DNA from: CAXTKD01 sp964244885
Lineage (GTDB): Bacteria > Pseudomonadota > Alphaproteobacteria > Sphingomonadales > Sphingomonadaceae
Assembly (NCBI GenBank): GCA_964244885.1
Contig: CAXTKD010000010.1
Coordinates: 1-64,000 of the forward strand
DNA: 64,000 nucleotides
Reading direction: 5' to 3'
Of this stretch, positions 18,998-28,193 are shown piece after piece. Under the pieces are notes generated by a model. It was not told the origin of the DNA and searched no databases. It saw nothing but the letters and a program-made list of their open reading frames with translations. The position numbers and the translations under genes were made by a program. Within the stretch, counting starts at the first letter, position 1. Every line of letters starts with the position of its first letter.

Positions 18998-19707
18998 TAT
19001 ACCGCCTCCCGCTCGCGAGTGGTGCGGAACTCGATCTTCTTTTCGTAGGGAGCGCCGCAGATCAGGCGCTTGATGTAGATGCCGGGGACGTGGATGCAGT
19101 CGGGGTCGAGGCTGCCGACCGGCACGATCTCCTCGACCTCGGCGACCGTCATGTGGCTCGCGGTCGCCATCGGCTGGTTGAAGTTGCGCGCCGTCTTGCG
19201 GAAGATCAGATTGCCCGACTCATCGGCCTTCCAGCCCTTAACGATCGACAGGTCGGCGCGGATGCCGCGCTCGAGGATATAATCCTCGCCATCGAAGCTC
19301 TTCACGTCCTTGCCCTCGGCGACCAGCGTGCCGACGCCGGTCTTGGTGTAGAAGCCGGGGATGCCGGCGCCGCCGGCGCGGCAGCGCTCGGCGAGCGTGC
19401 CCTGCGGCGAGAACTCGATCTCGACCTCGCCGCTCAGATACTGCCGCTCGAACTCCTTGTTCTCGCCGACGTAGGAGGAGATCATCTTCCTGATCTGCCG
19501 CGTCACCAGAAGCTTGCCGAGCCCCTGGCCGTTGGTGCCGGCGTTGTTCGACGCGATGGTCAGGCCCTTGACCCCCGACGCCTCGATCGCGTCGATCAGC
19601 CGCTCGGGAACGCCGCACAGGCCGAAGCCGCCGCAGCACAGGGTCATGCCGTCGAACAGCAGCCCGTCGAGGGCGCTGGCGGCATCGGGATAAATCTTGC
19701 TTGCCAT
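18997..19707 (-). CDS. scoA: 3-oxoacid CoA-transferase subunit A
   Basis: 236 residues. GMTLCCGGFGLCGVPERLIDA is the glycine-rich CoA-binding region of the alpha subunit. GLTIASNNAGTNGQGLGKLL, YVGENKEFERQYLSGE and FYTKTGVGTLVAEGK are also typical. It pairs with the next gene to form the transferase. The ATG is at 19707; the promoter must lie in the 47-bp gap shared with the divergent phosphatase gene. Confidence 0.93.
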   Translation of the reverse strand: MASKIYPDAASALDGLLFDGMTLCCGGFGLCGVPERLIDAIEASGVKGLTIASNNAGTNGQGLGKLLVTRQIRKMISSYVGENKEFERQYLSGEVEIEFSPQGTLAERCRAGGAGIPGFYTKTGVGTLVAEGKDVKSFDGEDYILERGIRADLSIVKGWKADESGNLIFRKTARNFNQPMATASHMTVAEVEEIVPVGSLDPDCIHVPGIYIKRLICGAPYEKKIEFRTTREREAV

Positions 19708-19754
19708 GGTTGCCGCCTCTAGCGAGCGGCTCCCGTCTTGGCTAGGCCGAAGCC

Positions 19755-20396
19755 GTGCATCCCGTCATCTACCTCGCCCGCCACGCCGAGACCGTGTTCA
19801 ACGTCGCCGGCCGGATGCAGGGCGCCAGGGCGAACACGCCGCTGACCCGGCGCGGAATCGCGCAGGCCGAGGCGATGGGCGCTGCGCTCGCGGCGCATTT
19901 CGGGCCGGGGCCGGATGTCGATCTCTGGGCCTCCCCCACCGGCCGCACCCAGCAGACCGCGGCGATCGTCGCCGAGCACTTGGGCCACGCCTATTTCGAC
20001 GTGAAGATGGACGACCGGCTGATCGAGATCGGCGTCGGGGAGTGGGAGGGCCTCTACTACCGCGACATCGTCGCCGGCCACGGGCCGATCAGCGATCCGG
20101 TGCGCCACCTGTTCACCCGCCGCGCGCCGGGCGGCGGCGAATGGTATCCCGAGATCGCCGAGCGCCTCGGGCGCTGGGTTGACGATCTGGACCCGGCGCG
20201 CACCGTCGTCGCGATCAGCCACGGCGTGACCGCGCGAGTCCTGCGCGGGCTGCTGGTCGGCGGCGAGCCGATCGCGCCCGGCTGCGTGCCGATCGCGCCC
20301 GACGCGCCGCAAGGCACGGTCTTCCGGATCGAGGACGGCCGCGAGGCGGTGGTCCACCTCGGCACGGGCGCCGGCGCGATGCGGGCGCTGCGATGA
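19755..20396 (+). CDS. Histidine phosphatase family protein (phosphoglycerate mutase-like)
   Basis: 213 residues, starting at GTG (19755). The phosphohistidine motif LARHAET is at residues 7-13, with a probable second-site Glu in EIGVGEWEGL and the second catalytic His in AISHGVTARVL. These enzymes remove phosphate from small molecules or proteins; the substrate is not evident. The stop overlaps the start of an aldo/keto reductase gene (ATGA). Confidence 0.88.
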   Translation: MHPVIYLARHAETVFNVAGRMQGARANTPLTRRGIAQAEAMGAALAAHFGPGPDVDLWASPTGRTQQTAAIVAEHLGHAYFDVKMDDRLIEIGVGEWEGLYYRDIVAGHGPISDPVRHLFTRRAPGGGEWYPEIAERLGRWVDDLDPARTVVAISHGVTARVLRGLLVGGEPIAPGCVPIAPDAPQGTVFRIEDGREAVVHLGTGAGAMRALR

Positions 20397-21415
20397 CGAT
20401 GCCCGACCGCCGGATCGGCCCGTTCACCGTCTCCGCCGTCGGGCTCGGCTGCATGAACCTCAGCCAGGGCTATGGCGAGATGCCGCGCGAGGAGGACGCC
20501 GCGCGCCTTCTCAACCGCGCGCTCGACCTCGGCTGCAGCTTCCTCGACACCGCCGCGGTCTACGGCGGCGGCGCCAACGAGCGCCTGCTCGGCAAGGCGG
20601 TAATGCACCGCCGCGCCGCGTTCACGCTGGCGAGCAAATGCGTGCTCGACCTCCAGGACGGCAAGCGCGTGCTCGACGGCCGGCCGGAGACGATCGCGCG
20701 GACGCTCGACGCGGCGTTGCTGAGGCTCGGCACCGACGTGATCGACCTCTATTACCTTCACCGCCTCGACCGATCGGTGCCGATCGAGGAGTCGGTCGGC
20801 GCGCTGGCCCGCGCCAGGGAAGCGGGCAAGATCCGCGCGCTCGGCCTGAGCGAGATGTCGGCGGCGACGATTCGCCGGGCGCATGCGGTGCACCCGATCG
20901 CCGCGGTGCAAACCGAATATTCGCCGTGGGTGCGCAATCCCGAAGTCGCGGTGCTGGACGCCTGCCGGGAACTCGGCATCGGCTTCGTCGCCTTCTCGCC
21001 GGTGGCGCGCGGCTTCCTCGCGGGCGCGGTCACCACGGCCGACTATGCGCCGGACGACATTCGCGCCGGGATGCCTCGCTTCAACGAGCCTCAGCTGTCG
21101 CGCAACCTGAAGCTGTTCGAACGCTTCGAGGCGATCGCCACGGAGGCGGGCGTTTCGCCGGCGCTGCTGTCGCTCGGATGGGTGCTGTCGCGCGGCGAAG
21201 ACATCGTGCCGATCCCGGGGACGCGAAGCCTCGACCATCTCGCCGAAAACCTCATCGCGGCGGACTTCGACTATCCGCCCGAAGTCTTCGACGCGATCGA
21301 CGCGTTGTTCGCGCCGGGCGCGGTCGCCGGCGCGCGCTATTCGCCCGCGATGCAGGCGATGATCGACACCGAGCTCTTGCCGGAGGAAACGGCCGTTGAC
21401 GCGCGGCCGGCTTAG
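20393..21415 (+). CDS. Aldo/keto reductase
   Basis: 340 residues. VGLGCMNLSQGYG, the catalytic Asp/Tyr in FLDTAAVYGGGANERLLG, the Lys in LASKCVL, LYYLHRLDRSVPIEESVGAL and the C-terminal IPGTRSLDHLAENLIAA define an NADPH-dependent AKR of the YajO/AKR13 type, similar in layout to the one at 9013. It starts inside the stop of the phosphatase gene, and its stop overlaps that of the convergent PEP-CTERM gene by 4 bp. Substrate unknown. Confidence 0.9.
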   Translation: MTMPDRRIGPFTVSAVGLGCMNLSQGYGEMPREEDAARLLNRALDLGCSFLDTAAVYGGGANERLLGKAVMHRRAAFTLASKCVLDLQDGKRVLDGRPETIARTLDAALLRLGTDVIDLYYLHRLDRSVPIEESVGALARAREAGKIRALGLSEMSAATIRRAHAVHPIAAVQTEYSPWVRNPEVAVLDACRELGIGFVAFSPVARGFLAGAVTTADYAPDDIRAGMPRFNEPQLSRNLKLFERFEAIATEAGVSPALLSLGWVLSRGEDIVPIPGTRSLDHLAENLIAADFDYPPEVFDAIDALFAPGAVAGARYSPAMQAMIDTELLPEETAVDARPA

Positions 21416-22131
21416 GCCAGCGCGCGCTTCCGGCGCCGGGCCGCGATTCCCGTCACGGCGAGTCCGGCGACAAGCATCGTCCATTCGCCGGGTTCAGGCA
21501 CGGGCTCGGCGCTGATGGCGACATTGTCGAGGCCCCAGCTTTCATCCTGGTCGTTGAAGTCGCCCTGCCAGCCGTCGCCGCCCGCCTGGAATCCGAGCGT
21601 GAACGTCGACCCGGTGTGCGCGAACGTCAGCGTCGCCAGCCCGTCGTAGCGCACGACCGCGTCGACGAAGCCCGCAGCCTGGGCGTAGTCGCCGATCGCG
21701 ACCAGCGCGCCGCCCTGATATTGCGGGGCGAGCCCCTGCTGGTTGTTCGATGACAGCGCGAAAGCCGGAGCGCCGTCGAACGTGATGAACAGATAATCCG
21801 GGTTGCAGCAGATCGCGGTCTCGTCGTTGCCATCCCAGGTGTCGACGAAGGCGATATCGAAGCTGACGGTGAGGCTGGTGTGCGCGGCGAGGCCGGTCAG
21901 CGTCAGCTCGGTGAGCGTCGAGGTCGAGCTGCGGAAATAGCTTGAGCCGAAACCCGGCAGCGCCTCGGCGCCCTGGATGCTGCCGCCGCCCACGTTGAGC
22001 GTCACGCCGCTCGACGGAAACGCACCGAACACCGGAGGCGTGTCGAAATCGAGCGAGACGACATTGACCGCCGCCGCCGCCGGAATCGCCGCGAGCAGAG
22101 CCGCCAGCGCCAGAACTGCTTTGCGAAACAT
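21412..22131 (-). CDS. PEP-CTERM sorting-domain protein
   Basis: 239 residues. I chose the ATG at 22131 because GGGAG lies 9 bp before it; an ATG at 22149 is upstream of that site. A signal peptide (MFRKAVLALAALLAAIPAAAA) is followed by a beta-rich domain with a Cys pair (AICCNPDYLF) and aromatic-rich repeats (FDIAFVDTWDGNDET, FNDQDESWGLDNVAIS), resembling carbohydrate-binding-like extracellular modules. The C-terminus is VPEPGEWTMLVAGLAVTG plus a basic tail, with T in place of the A seen in the other three copies. Confidence 0.87.
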   Translation of the reverse strand: MFRKAVLALAALLAAIPAAAAVNVVSLDFDTPPVFGAFPSSGVTLNVGGGSIQGAEALPGFGSSYFRSSTSTLTELTLTGLAAHTSLTVSFDIAFVDTWDGNDETAICCNPDYLFITFDGAPAFALSSNNQQGLAPQYQGGALVAIGDYAQAAGFVDAVVRYDGLATLTFAHTGSTFTLGFQAGGDGWQGDFNDQDESWGLDNVAISAEPVPEPGEWTMLVAGLAVTGIAARRRKRALA

Positions 22132-22327
22132 CGCCGTGGTCTCCCTCATGGTCTCGCCAGTGAAACGGAAGCAACACGACTCAATATGTGTGACGAAGCA
22201 AGACTCGTGCCATCGAGAGCGCGCAACGATTCAAATCGCTTAAAAAACGGCGGCGCAACGAAGTGTAAAAAATATCGACACTGCGGAGAGAGTCAGCCTC
22301 GTTGGCGTTTCGCGCGAAAGCCCTTAC

Positions 22328-23533
22328 ATGGCGCGCATGCAAATTCCCGGAGCCATCGATGCGGTCCCCGTGCCGCGCGCGCCCGCGCCGCGCGCCGACG
22401 GTCTCGTCGACCTGATCGGGCTGACGCGGCCCGAGCTGAAGGATGCGCTCGCCGAGGCGGGGATTCCCGCCGCCCAAGCAAAGATGCGCGCCGCGCAGGT
22501 CTGGAGCTGGATCTACAATCGCGGCGTCACCGACTTCGCGGCGATGAGCGACATCGCGCGCGACACGCGGACGCTGCTTGCCGGCAAGTTCGTCGTCGGC
22601 CGGCCCGAGGTCGCGCTGGCGCAGGTGTCCGAGGACGGCACCCGCAAATGGCTGCTCCGGAGCCCGGACGGCAACGAATATGAGATGGTGTTCATCCCCG
22701 ACGCCGACCGCGGCACGCTCTGCGTGTCGAGCCAGGTGGGCTGCACGTTGAACTGCCGCTTCTGCCACACCGGCACGATGAAGCTGGTGCGCAACCTCAC
22801 CGCCGCCGAGATCGTCGGCCAGGTCATGCTGGCGCGCGACACGCTCGGCGAATGGCCGTCGTCCAACGAAGGCAGGCTGCTCACCAACATCGTGATGATG
22901 GGCATGGGCGAGCCGCTCTATAATTTCGAGAGCGTCAAGCAGGCGCTCGGCATCGTCATGGACGGTTCGGGCCTCGCGCTGTCAAAGCGCCGGATCACGC
23001 TGTCGACCTCGGGCGTCGTGCCGATGATGGCGCGTGCGGGCGCGGAGATCGGCGTCAACCTCGCGGTGTCGCTCCACGCGGTGACCAAGGAGGTGCGCGA
23101 CGAGATCGTGCCGATCAACAAGAAATACGGCATCGACGAGCTTCTGAAGGCCTGCGCCGCCTATCCGGGCGCCAACAACGCCCGGCGGATCACCTTCGAA
23201 TACGTCATGCTCAAGGGCAAGAACGACAGCGACGAGGACGCGCGCGAGCTCGTCCGCCTGATCAAGCGCTACGACCTGCCCGCCAAGGTCAACCTCATCC
23301 CGTTCAACCCGTGGCCCGGCGTCGCCTACGAATGCTCGGACCCGGAGCGGATCGCGCGCTTCTCCGACATCATCTTCCGCGGCGGCATCTCGGCGCCGAT
23401 CCGCACGCCCCGGGGACGCGATATCATGGCCGCCTGCGGGCAACTGAAGTCGTCGTCCGAAAAGGTCAGCCGCGCCGAGCTCGATCGCCGCGCGGCGGAG
23501 AAGGAAGCGGGCTGGGAGAGCGCCGCGGCCTGA
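22328..23533 (+). CDS. rlmN: 23S rRNA (adenine2503-C2)-methyltransferase (dual-specificity RlmN)
   Basis: 401 residues. The radical-SAM cluster motif C139TLNC143RFC146 lies in VSSQVGCTLNCRFCHTGT. MMGMGEPLYN and LSTSGVVPMM match the SAM and fold segments, and the methyl-carrying Cys near the C-terminus is in IMAACGQL. It methylates A2503 of 23S rRNA and A37 of some tRNAs. The N-terminal 25 residues are Pro/Arg/Ala-rich and poorly conserved, so the ATG could be a few codons downstream. Confidence 0.96.
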   Translation: MARMQIPGAIDAVPVPRAPAPRADGLVDLIGLTRPELKDALAEAGIPAAQAKMRAAQVWSWIYNRGVTDFAAMSDIARDTRTLLAGKFVVGRPEVALAQVSEDGTRKWLLRSPDGNEYEMVFIPDADRGTLCVSSQVGCTLNCRFCHTGTMKLVRNLTAAEIVGQVMLARDTLGEWPSSNEGRLLTNIVMMGMGEPLYNFESVKQALGIVMDGSGLALSKRRITLSTSGVVPMMARAGAEIGVNLAVSLHAVTKEVRDEIVPINKKYGIDELLKACAAYPGANNARRITFEYVMLKGKNDSDEDARELVRLIKRYDLPAKVNLIPFNPWPGVAYECSDPERIARFSDIIFRGGISAPIRTPRGRDIMAACGQLKSSSEKVSRAELDRRAAEKEAGWESAAA

Positions 23534-23589
23534 GGCTGCGACATTTGATTTGTTGAATTTGTTTGCTTCAGAGTTAGTTGGCTTGCCGC

Positions 23590-24813
23590 ATGTGGTTGCT
23601 CGATAGGCTTTTCCGCCGGATCATCCGGCGGGGCGTGCTGATCGTTTACGAGGCGGACGGCGCCCGCCACGTCTACGGCGCGCCCGATCCGGAGCGCGCG
23701 CCCGTCACCATCCGCTTCACCGACAAGGGCGCCGCCAATTTCATCGCCCGCCACCCGCGCCTCGGCGCGGCCGAGGCCTATATGGACGGGCGGATGACGG
23801 TCGATGGCGACGACATCCGCGGCCTCATCAACCTCATCCGATCGAACGACGAATGGGATCATGGCGGCGGCAGGCTCGGCGGCCGGGGGCTGAAATACTG
23901 GCTCAAGGAAACCGTCCGCAAGCGCCACAACCGCAACCACGAGGCGCGATCGAGGCGCAACGTCGCGCACCATTACGATCTCGACGACCGGCTCTACGAC
24001 CTCTTCCTCGATGCCGACCGCCAGTATAGCTGCGCCCTGTTCACCGATCCCGCCAACAGCCTCGATCAGGCGCAGGCCGACAAGAAGGCGCATATCGCGG
24101 CAAAGCTCCACTTAAAGCCCGGGCAGCGCGTCCTCGACATCGGCTGCGGCTGGGGCGGCATGGCGCTCACGCTTCACGCCAAGGCGGGGGTCGATGTCCT
24201 CGGCGTCACGCTGAGCGAAGAGCAACTTAAGGTCGCACGCCGCCGCGCCGAGGAGGCGGGGGTCTCGGACCATGTGAAGTTCGAGCTGATCGACTACCGC
24301 CACGTCACCGGCCGGTTCGATCGCATCGTCTCGGTCGGCATGTTCGAGCATGTCGGCCCGCCGCATTACGCCGAGTTCTTCGCCAAGTGCAAAAGCCTGC
24401 TCGCCGACGACGGCGTGATGCTGCTCCACACGATCGGCCGGATGGGCGGCCCCGGCACCACCCACGCCTTCACCGCGAAATACATCTTCCCCGGCGGCTA
24501 CAACCCGGCGCTGTCGGAGATCGTCGCGGCCAGCGAGCGGTCGCGGATGATCGTCGCCGACGTCGAGACGCTCCGCCTCCACTACGCGCTCACCATCGAT
24601 CATTGGTACGACCGCTGCGTCGCCAGGCGTGCCGAGATCGAGGCGCTGTACGACGCGCGCTTCTACCGGATGTGGACCTTCTACTTGGCCGGCGCCGCCG
24701 CCGCCTTCCGGCATGGCGGGATGTGCAACTACCAGATCCAGTATGTGAAGCGGCGGAGCGCGCTGCCGATCACCCGCGACTATATGAACGAGGCCGAAGC
24801 CGCGTTACGCTGA
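23590..24813 (+). CDS. cfa: Cyclopropane-fatty-acyl-phospholipid synthase family protein
   Basis: 407 residues from ATG 23590. The N-terminal half resembles the Cfa lipid-binding domain (AEAYMDGRMTVDGDDIRGLINL); RRNVAHHYDLDDRLYDLFLD, QYSCALF, the SAM motif VLDIGCGWGGMAL, SVGMFEHVG and HTIGR are the conserved core. The enzyme adds a methylene from SAM across double bonds of membrane phospholipids. The following acyltransferase gene starts 4 bp after the stop, suggesting a two-gene membrane-lipid unit. Confidence 0.93.
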   Translation: MWLLDRLFRRIIRRGVLIVYEADGARHVYGAPDPERAPVTIRFTDKGAANFIARHPRLGAAEAYMDGRMTVDGDDIRGLINLIRSNDEWDHGGGRLGGRGLKYWLKETVRKRHNRNHEARSRRNVAHHYDLDDRLYDLFLDADRQYSCALFTDPANSLDQAQADKKAHIAAKLHLKPGQRVLDIGCGWGGMALTLHAKAGVDVLGVTLSEEQLKVARRRAEEAGVSDHVKFELIDYRHVTGRFDRIVSVGMFEHVGPPHYAEFFAKCKSLLADDGVMLLHTIGRMGGPGTTHAFTAKYIFPGGYNPALSEIVAASERSRMIVADVETLRLHYALTIDHWYDRCVARRAEIEALYDARFYRMWTFYLAGAAAAFRHGGMCNYQIQYVKRRSALPITRDYMNEAEAALR

Positions 24814-24817
24814 CCGG

Positions 24818-25564
24818 ATGATCCTGCGAGCCTTCGCGATAATCCTGCTCGCCCTCCTGCTCGCGCCCTTCCAACTGCTGCTGATGAAGACGCCGGGGCG
24901 GACCGTCGTCCCCCGGCTGTTCATGCAGGGGCTCCTCCGCCTCCTCGGCATCCGCCTCCTCGTCCACGGCCGCCGCGCCGGGGCGCGCGGCACCTTGTTC
25001 GTCGCCAACCATCTGTCGTGGACCGACATCGTCGTCCTCGGCAGCGCGATCGAGGTGGCGTTCGTCGCGAAGTCGGAGGTTCGCGGCTGGGGCCCCGTCG
25101 GCCTGCTCGCGACGATGGCGGGGACGCTTTATGTCGAGCGCGAGCGGCGGGGAAAGGCCGGAACCCAGGTCGCGGCGCTCGTCGCGCGGCTCCGGTCCGG
25201 CCGCCCGGTGATCATGTTCCCGGAAGGCGGGACGTCGGACGGCCGCGCCACCCAGCCCTTCAAGTCGGCGCTGTTCGCCGCGGCCGAGGCGAGCGCCGCG
25301 CCCGTCCAGCCGGTCAGCCTCGCCTACACGCGGATCGGGCCGATGCCTGTGACGCGCCGCGCGTTGCCGCTCGTCGTCTGGCTCGGCGACGTCGGCCTCG
25401 GCGCGCATGCGCTCGGCTTCCTGCGGCTCGGCAAGGTGCGCGCAGAGTTGCTCTTCCACCCTGCGGTCCACGCCGCCGACTTCGCCGACCGCAAGGCGCT
25501 CGCCGCGCATTGCCGCACGGTCATCGCGGACGGCTATCGCGGCCTGATGCGCGGCACTCGGTAG
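24818..25564 (+). CDS. 1-acyl-sn-glycerol-3-phosphate acyltransferase family protein (PlsC-like)
   Basis: 248 residues. The first 23 residues form a membrane anchor. Acyltransferase blocks are NHLSWTD (64-70) with the catalytic His and Asp, and FPEGGTSDG (134-142). It should transfer an acyl chain to a lysophospholipid at the inner membrane. It lies immediately downstream of cfa in the same direction. PlsC proper or an ornithine-lipid acyltransferase (OlsA) are both possible. Confidence 0.87.
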   Translation: MILRAFAIILLALLLAPFQLLLMKTPGRTVVPRLFMQGLLRLLGIRLLVHGRRAGARGTLFVANHLSWTDIVVLGSAIEVAFVAKSEVRGWGPVGLLATMAGTLYVERERRGKAGTQVAALVARLRSGRPVIMFPEGGTSDGRATQPFKSALFAAAEASAAPVQPVSLAYTRIGPMPVTRRALPLVVWLGDVGLGAHALGFLRLGKVRAELLFHPAVHAADFADRKALAAHCRTVIADGYRGLMRGTR

Positions 25565-25628
25565 GGCGTTGCATCAAGAGGGTCGCTCGCTATGGTGCGC
25601 GCCGCTTGCACCAGCCCGAAGGACGACG

Positions 25629-26858
25629 ATGCCCGCTTCCAAGCCCGACGCGATCAACAAGGTCGTCCTCGCCTTCTCGGGCGGGCTCGACACCAGTGTC
25701 ATCCTGAAGTGGCTGCAGCAGACCTACCAATGCGAGGTCGTGACCTTCACCGCCGACCTCGGCCAGGGCGAGGAGCTGGAGCCGGCGCGCCGCAAGGCCG
25801 AGCTGATGGGCGTGCGGCCTGAGAACATCTTCATCGACGACCTGCGCGAGGAGTTCGTCCGCGACTACGTGTTCCCGATGATGCGCGCCAACGCGCTGTA
25901 CGAGGGGCTCTACCTGCTCGGCACCTCGATCGCCCGGCCGCTGATCGCCAAGCGCCAGATCGAGATCGCGAAAATGGTCGGCGCCGACGCGGTCAGCCAC
26001 GGTGCGACGGGCAAGGGCAACGACCAGGTCCGCTTCGAGCTCGGCTATTACGCGCTCCAGCCCGACATCAAGGTGATCGCCCCGTGGCGCGAGTGGGATC
26101 TGACGAGCCGCACCAGGCTCATCGAGTTCGCCGAGCAGAACCAGATCCCGATCGCCAAGGACAAGCGCGGCGAGGCGCCGTTCTCGACCGACGCCAACAT
26201 GCTCCACACCTCGTCCGAGGGTAAGGTGCTGGAAGACCCGTGGGACGAGGTGCCGGACTACGTCTACTCGCGCACCGTCAGCCCGGAGGACGCGCCCGAC
26301 ACGCCCGAGGTCATCACCATCGACTTCGAGCGCGGCGACGGCGTCGCGATCAACGGCGAGGCGATGAGCCCGGCGACACTGCTGGAGGCGCTCAACGGCT
26401 ACGGCCGCCGCCACGGCATCGGCCGCCTCGATCTCGTCGAGAACCGCTTCGTCGGCATGAAGTCGCGCGGCATGTACGAGACGCCGGGCGGCACGATCTA
26501 TCATCTCGCCCACCGCGGCATCGAGCAACTGACGCTCGACCGCGGCGCCGCGCACCTCAAGGACGAGCTGATGCCGCGCTATGCGGAGCTGCTCTACAAC
26601 GGCTTCTGGTTCTCGCCGGAGCGCGAGATGCTGCAGGCCGCGATCGACCATAGCCAGGACAAGGTGACCGGCACCGTCCGGCTGAAGCTCTACAAGGGCA
26701 GCGTGATCGTCACCGGCCGCAAGTCGCCGAATTCGCTCTACAGCGAGAAGGTCGTGACCTTCGAGGACGACGCCGGCGCCTACGACCAGCGCGACGCCGA
26801 AGGCTTCATCAAGCTGCAGGCGCTCCGCCTGCGCCTGCTCGGGCGGAGAGATCGGTGA
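25629..26858 (+). CDS. argG: Argininosuccinate synthase
   Basis: 409 residues, the normal length. The ATP pyrophosphatase loop LAFSGGLDTSVIL is near the N-terminus; YLLGTSIARPLIAK, SHGATGKGNDQVRFE and DYVYSRTVSPEDAPDTPE follow. It joins citrulline and aspartate in arginine synthesis. I used the ATG at 25629, close to the SGGLDTS loop as in the family. The stop overlaps the GTG of the next small gene. Confidence 0.97.
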   Translation: MPASKPDAINKVVLAFSGGLDTSVILKWLQQTYQCEVVTFTADLGQGEELEPARRKAELMGVRPENIFIDDLREEFVRDYVFPMMRANALYEGLYLLGTSIARPLIAKRQIEIAKMVGADAVSHGATGKGNDQVRFELGYYALQPDIKVIAPWREWDLTSRTRLIEFAEQNQIPIAKDKRGEAPFSTDANMLHTSSEGKVLEDPWDEVPDYVYSRTVSPEDAPDTPEVITIDFERGDGVAINGEAMSPATLLEALNGYGRRHGIGRLDLVENRFVGMKSRGMYETPGGTIYHLAHRGIEQLTLDRGAAHLKDELMPRYAELLYNGFWFSPEREMLQAAIDHSQDKVTGTVRLKLYKGSVIVTGRKSPNSLYSEKVVTFEDDAGAYDQRDAEGFIKLQALRLRLLGRRDR

Positions 26859-27274
26859 TCATCGACGCCCCTGCTTTCTTCGCCGCGCACGAGGAGGCGT
26901 GGCAGCTGTGGGACGTCGACGCGATCACCGGCTTCTTCGCGGTGCCGCAGCTGATCGTGTCGCACGGCACCAGCCACTTCTTCGAAACCTACGAGGCCCT
27001 GCGCGGCCATTTCGCGACGATCGTCGCGCGCTACGAGGAGGCGGGGGTCGCCAAGGTCGTGCTCACGGGCGTCGTGAGCGAGGCGCTGCCCGACGACGCG
27101 CTCCGCGCCACCGCGCACTGGCGGCTCGACAAGGCGGACGGCGCGCCGATCCTCTCCTTCTACCTGATCTACACGATGGCTTGGGACACCGAGGCGCCTG
27201 ACGCGGTGCCGATCGTCATGGCGGTCGATGTCAGCGGTGAAGTGGCCGCGTGGAAAGCGCTCGGCCAGCTTTAA
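26855..27274 (+). CDS. NTF2-like small protein
   Basis: 139 residues, starting at GTG in a GTGA overlap with argG. Its layout (helix with FFAAHEEAWQLWDVDAITGFFAVPQL, then curved strands HWRLDKADGAPILSFYLIYTMAWD) resembles the SnoaL/NTF2-like fold, which hosts both enzymes and binding proteins. No catalytic residues can be assigned. Coupling to argG may be simple read-through. The following 175 bp contain no gene or strong hairpin. Confidence 0.65.
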   Translation: MIIDAPAFFAAHEEAWQLWDVDAITGFFAVPQLIVSHGTSHFFETYEALRGHFATIVARYEEAGVAKVVLTGVVSEALPDDALRATAHWRLDKADGAPILSFYLIYTMAWDTEAPDAVPIVMAVDVSGEVAAWKALGQL

Positions 27275-27449
27275 GAGTTCTGTATTTGTTCTTTACTTTT
27301 TCGGCCCGGCACGCTAGGCTGTCGATGCTCTTTGACATGACCGGAACGCACGTGCGTTGGCGAGTCCTTGAACGCTCTTTGTCGCACCTGCTTAAACAAT
27401 AGGCGGTTTTAGCCTCCACGGGCTTCAACTTCGTCTCCACGATTGCTCC

Positions 27450-28088
27450 TCAACCCAAGGCGAAGCTCGACCGGATTCCGTCGATCACGAACTGCGCGGC
27501 GAGCGCCGCGAGGATGACGCCCAGAAGGCGTGTCACCATCGCCTCCAGCTTGCGGCCAAGCACCTGCATCAGCGGCGCGGCGAGCAGCAGCGAGACGAGG
27601 AGCAGCAGCAGGTTGGCGCCGAGCGCGGCGAGCACGACCAGCGTCTGCTCCCAGTCGGGCGCCCGGGCGGTCAGCAGCATGACGCTGGCGATCGAGCCCG
27701 GGCCGGCGATCATCGGGATGGCCATCGGGAAGACCGAGATATCTTCATGCTCGAGGTCACCGCCCGCGCCGCGCGCGACCTCGCTGGCGCGGTCCTCGCG
27801 GCGCTGGGTGCGTTTCTCGAACACCATGTCGGCGGCGATCAGGAACAGCATGACGCCGCCGGCGATCCGGAAGGCGTCGAGGCTGATGCCGAGCGCCGCG
27901 AGCAGCGGCTGGCCGAGCAGCGCGAAGAACAGCAGCACGCCGGTTGCGATCGCGGTCGAGCGGATCGCCATCGCGCGGCGGTGCGCCTTGCTGGTGCCGT
28001 CGGTCAGGCTGGCGAAGATCGGAGCGCAGCCCGGCGGATCGATGACGACGAAGAAGGCGATGAACGCGGAGACGAAGACGCTGAGCAT
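27450..28088 (-). CDS. MarC family integral membrane protein
   Basis: 212 residues with about six membrane segments. FFVVIDPPGCAPIFASLT, RIAGGVMLFLIAADMVF and FPMAIPMIAGPGSIASVMLL are the MarC/UPF0056 signatures. GGAGG lies 5 bp before the ATG at 28088. The family's function is unsettled; the old link to multiple antibiotic resistance has not held up. A hydrophilic loop of about 25 residues sits between segments 3 and 4. Confidence 0.9.
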   Translation of the reverse strand: MLSVFVSAFIAFFVVIDPPGCAPIFASLTDGTSKAHRRAMAIRSTAIATGVLLFFALLGQPLLAALGISLDAFRIAGGVMLFLIAADMVFEKRTQRREDRASEVARGAGGDLEHEDISVFPMAIPMIAGPGSIASVMLLTARAPDWEQTLVVLAALGANLLLLLVSLLLAAPLMQVLGRKLEAMVTRLLGVILAALAAQFVIDGIRSSFALG

Positions 28089-28100
28089 CAATGCCTCCTA

Positions 28101-28187
28101 TCCGTTCGTCCTGAGCTTGTCGAAGGACGTGGTCGCTCCGACGGCGGAGCATGCCACGCGGTTCGACAGGCTCACCACGAACGGAGG
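28101..28187. repeat. Inverted repeat, copy sharing a 29-bp arm with 57844-57872
   Basis: The left arm (28101-28129) is identical to the left arm of the repeat at 57844. The right arm (28157-28187) is an imperfect complement, matching at the ACGAACGGA end and at TTCGAC. It fills the gap between folD and marC. Hairpin-forming, so it may stabilise or end the transcript, but it is mainly notable as a dispersed repeat. Confidence 0.8.
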
Positions 28188-28193
28188 TTGGGG

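Noticed and set aside
27275..27449. A small gene or RNA between the NTF2-like gene and marC
   Set aside because: No coding frame with a ribosome-binding site and no strong hairpin; only a weak AGGC/GCCT pairing near 27400.
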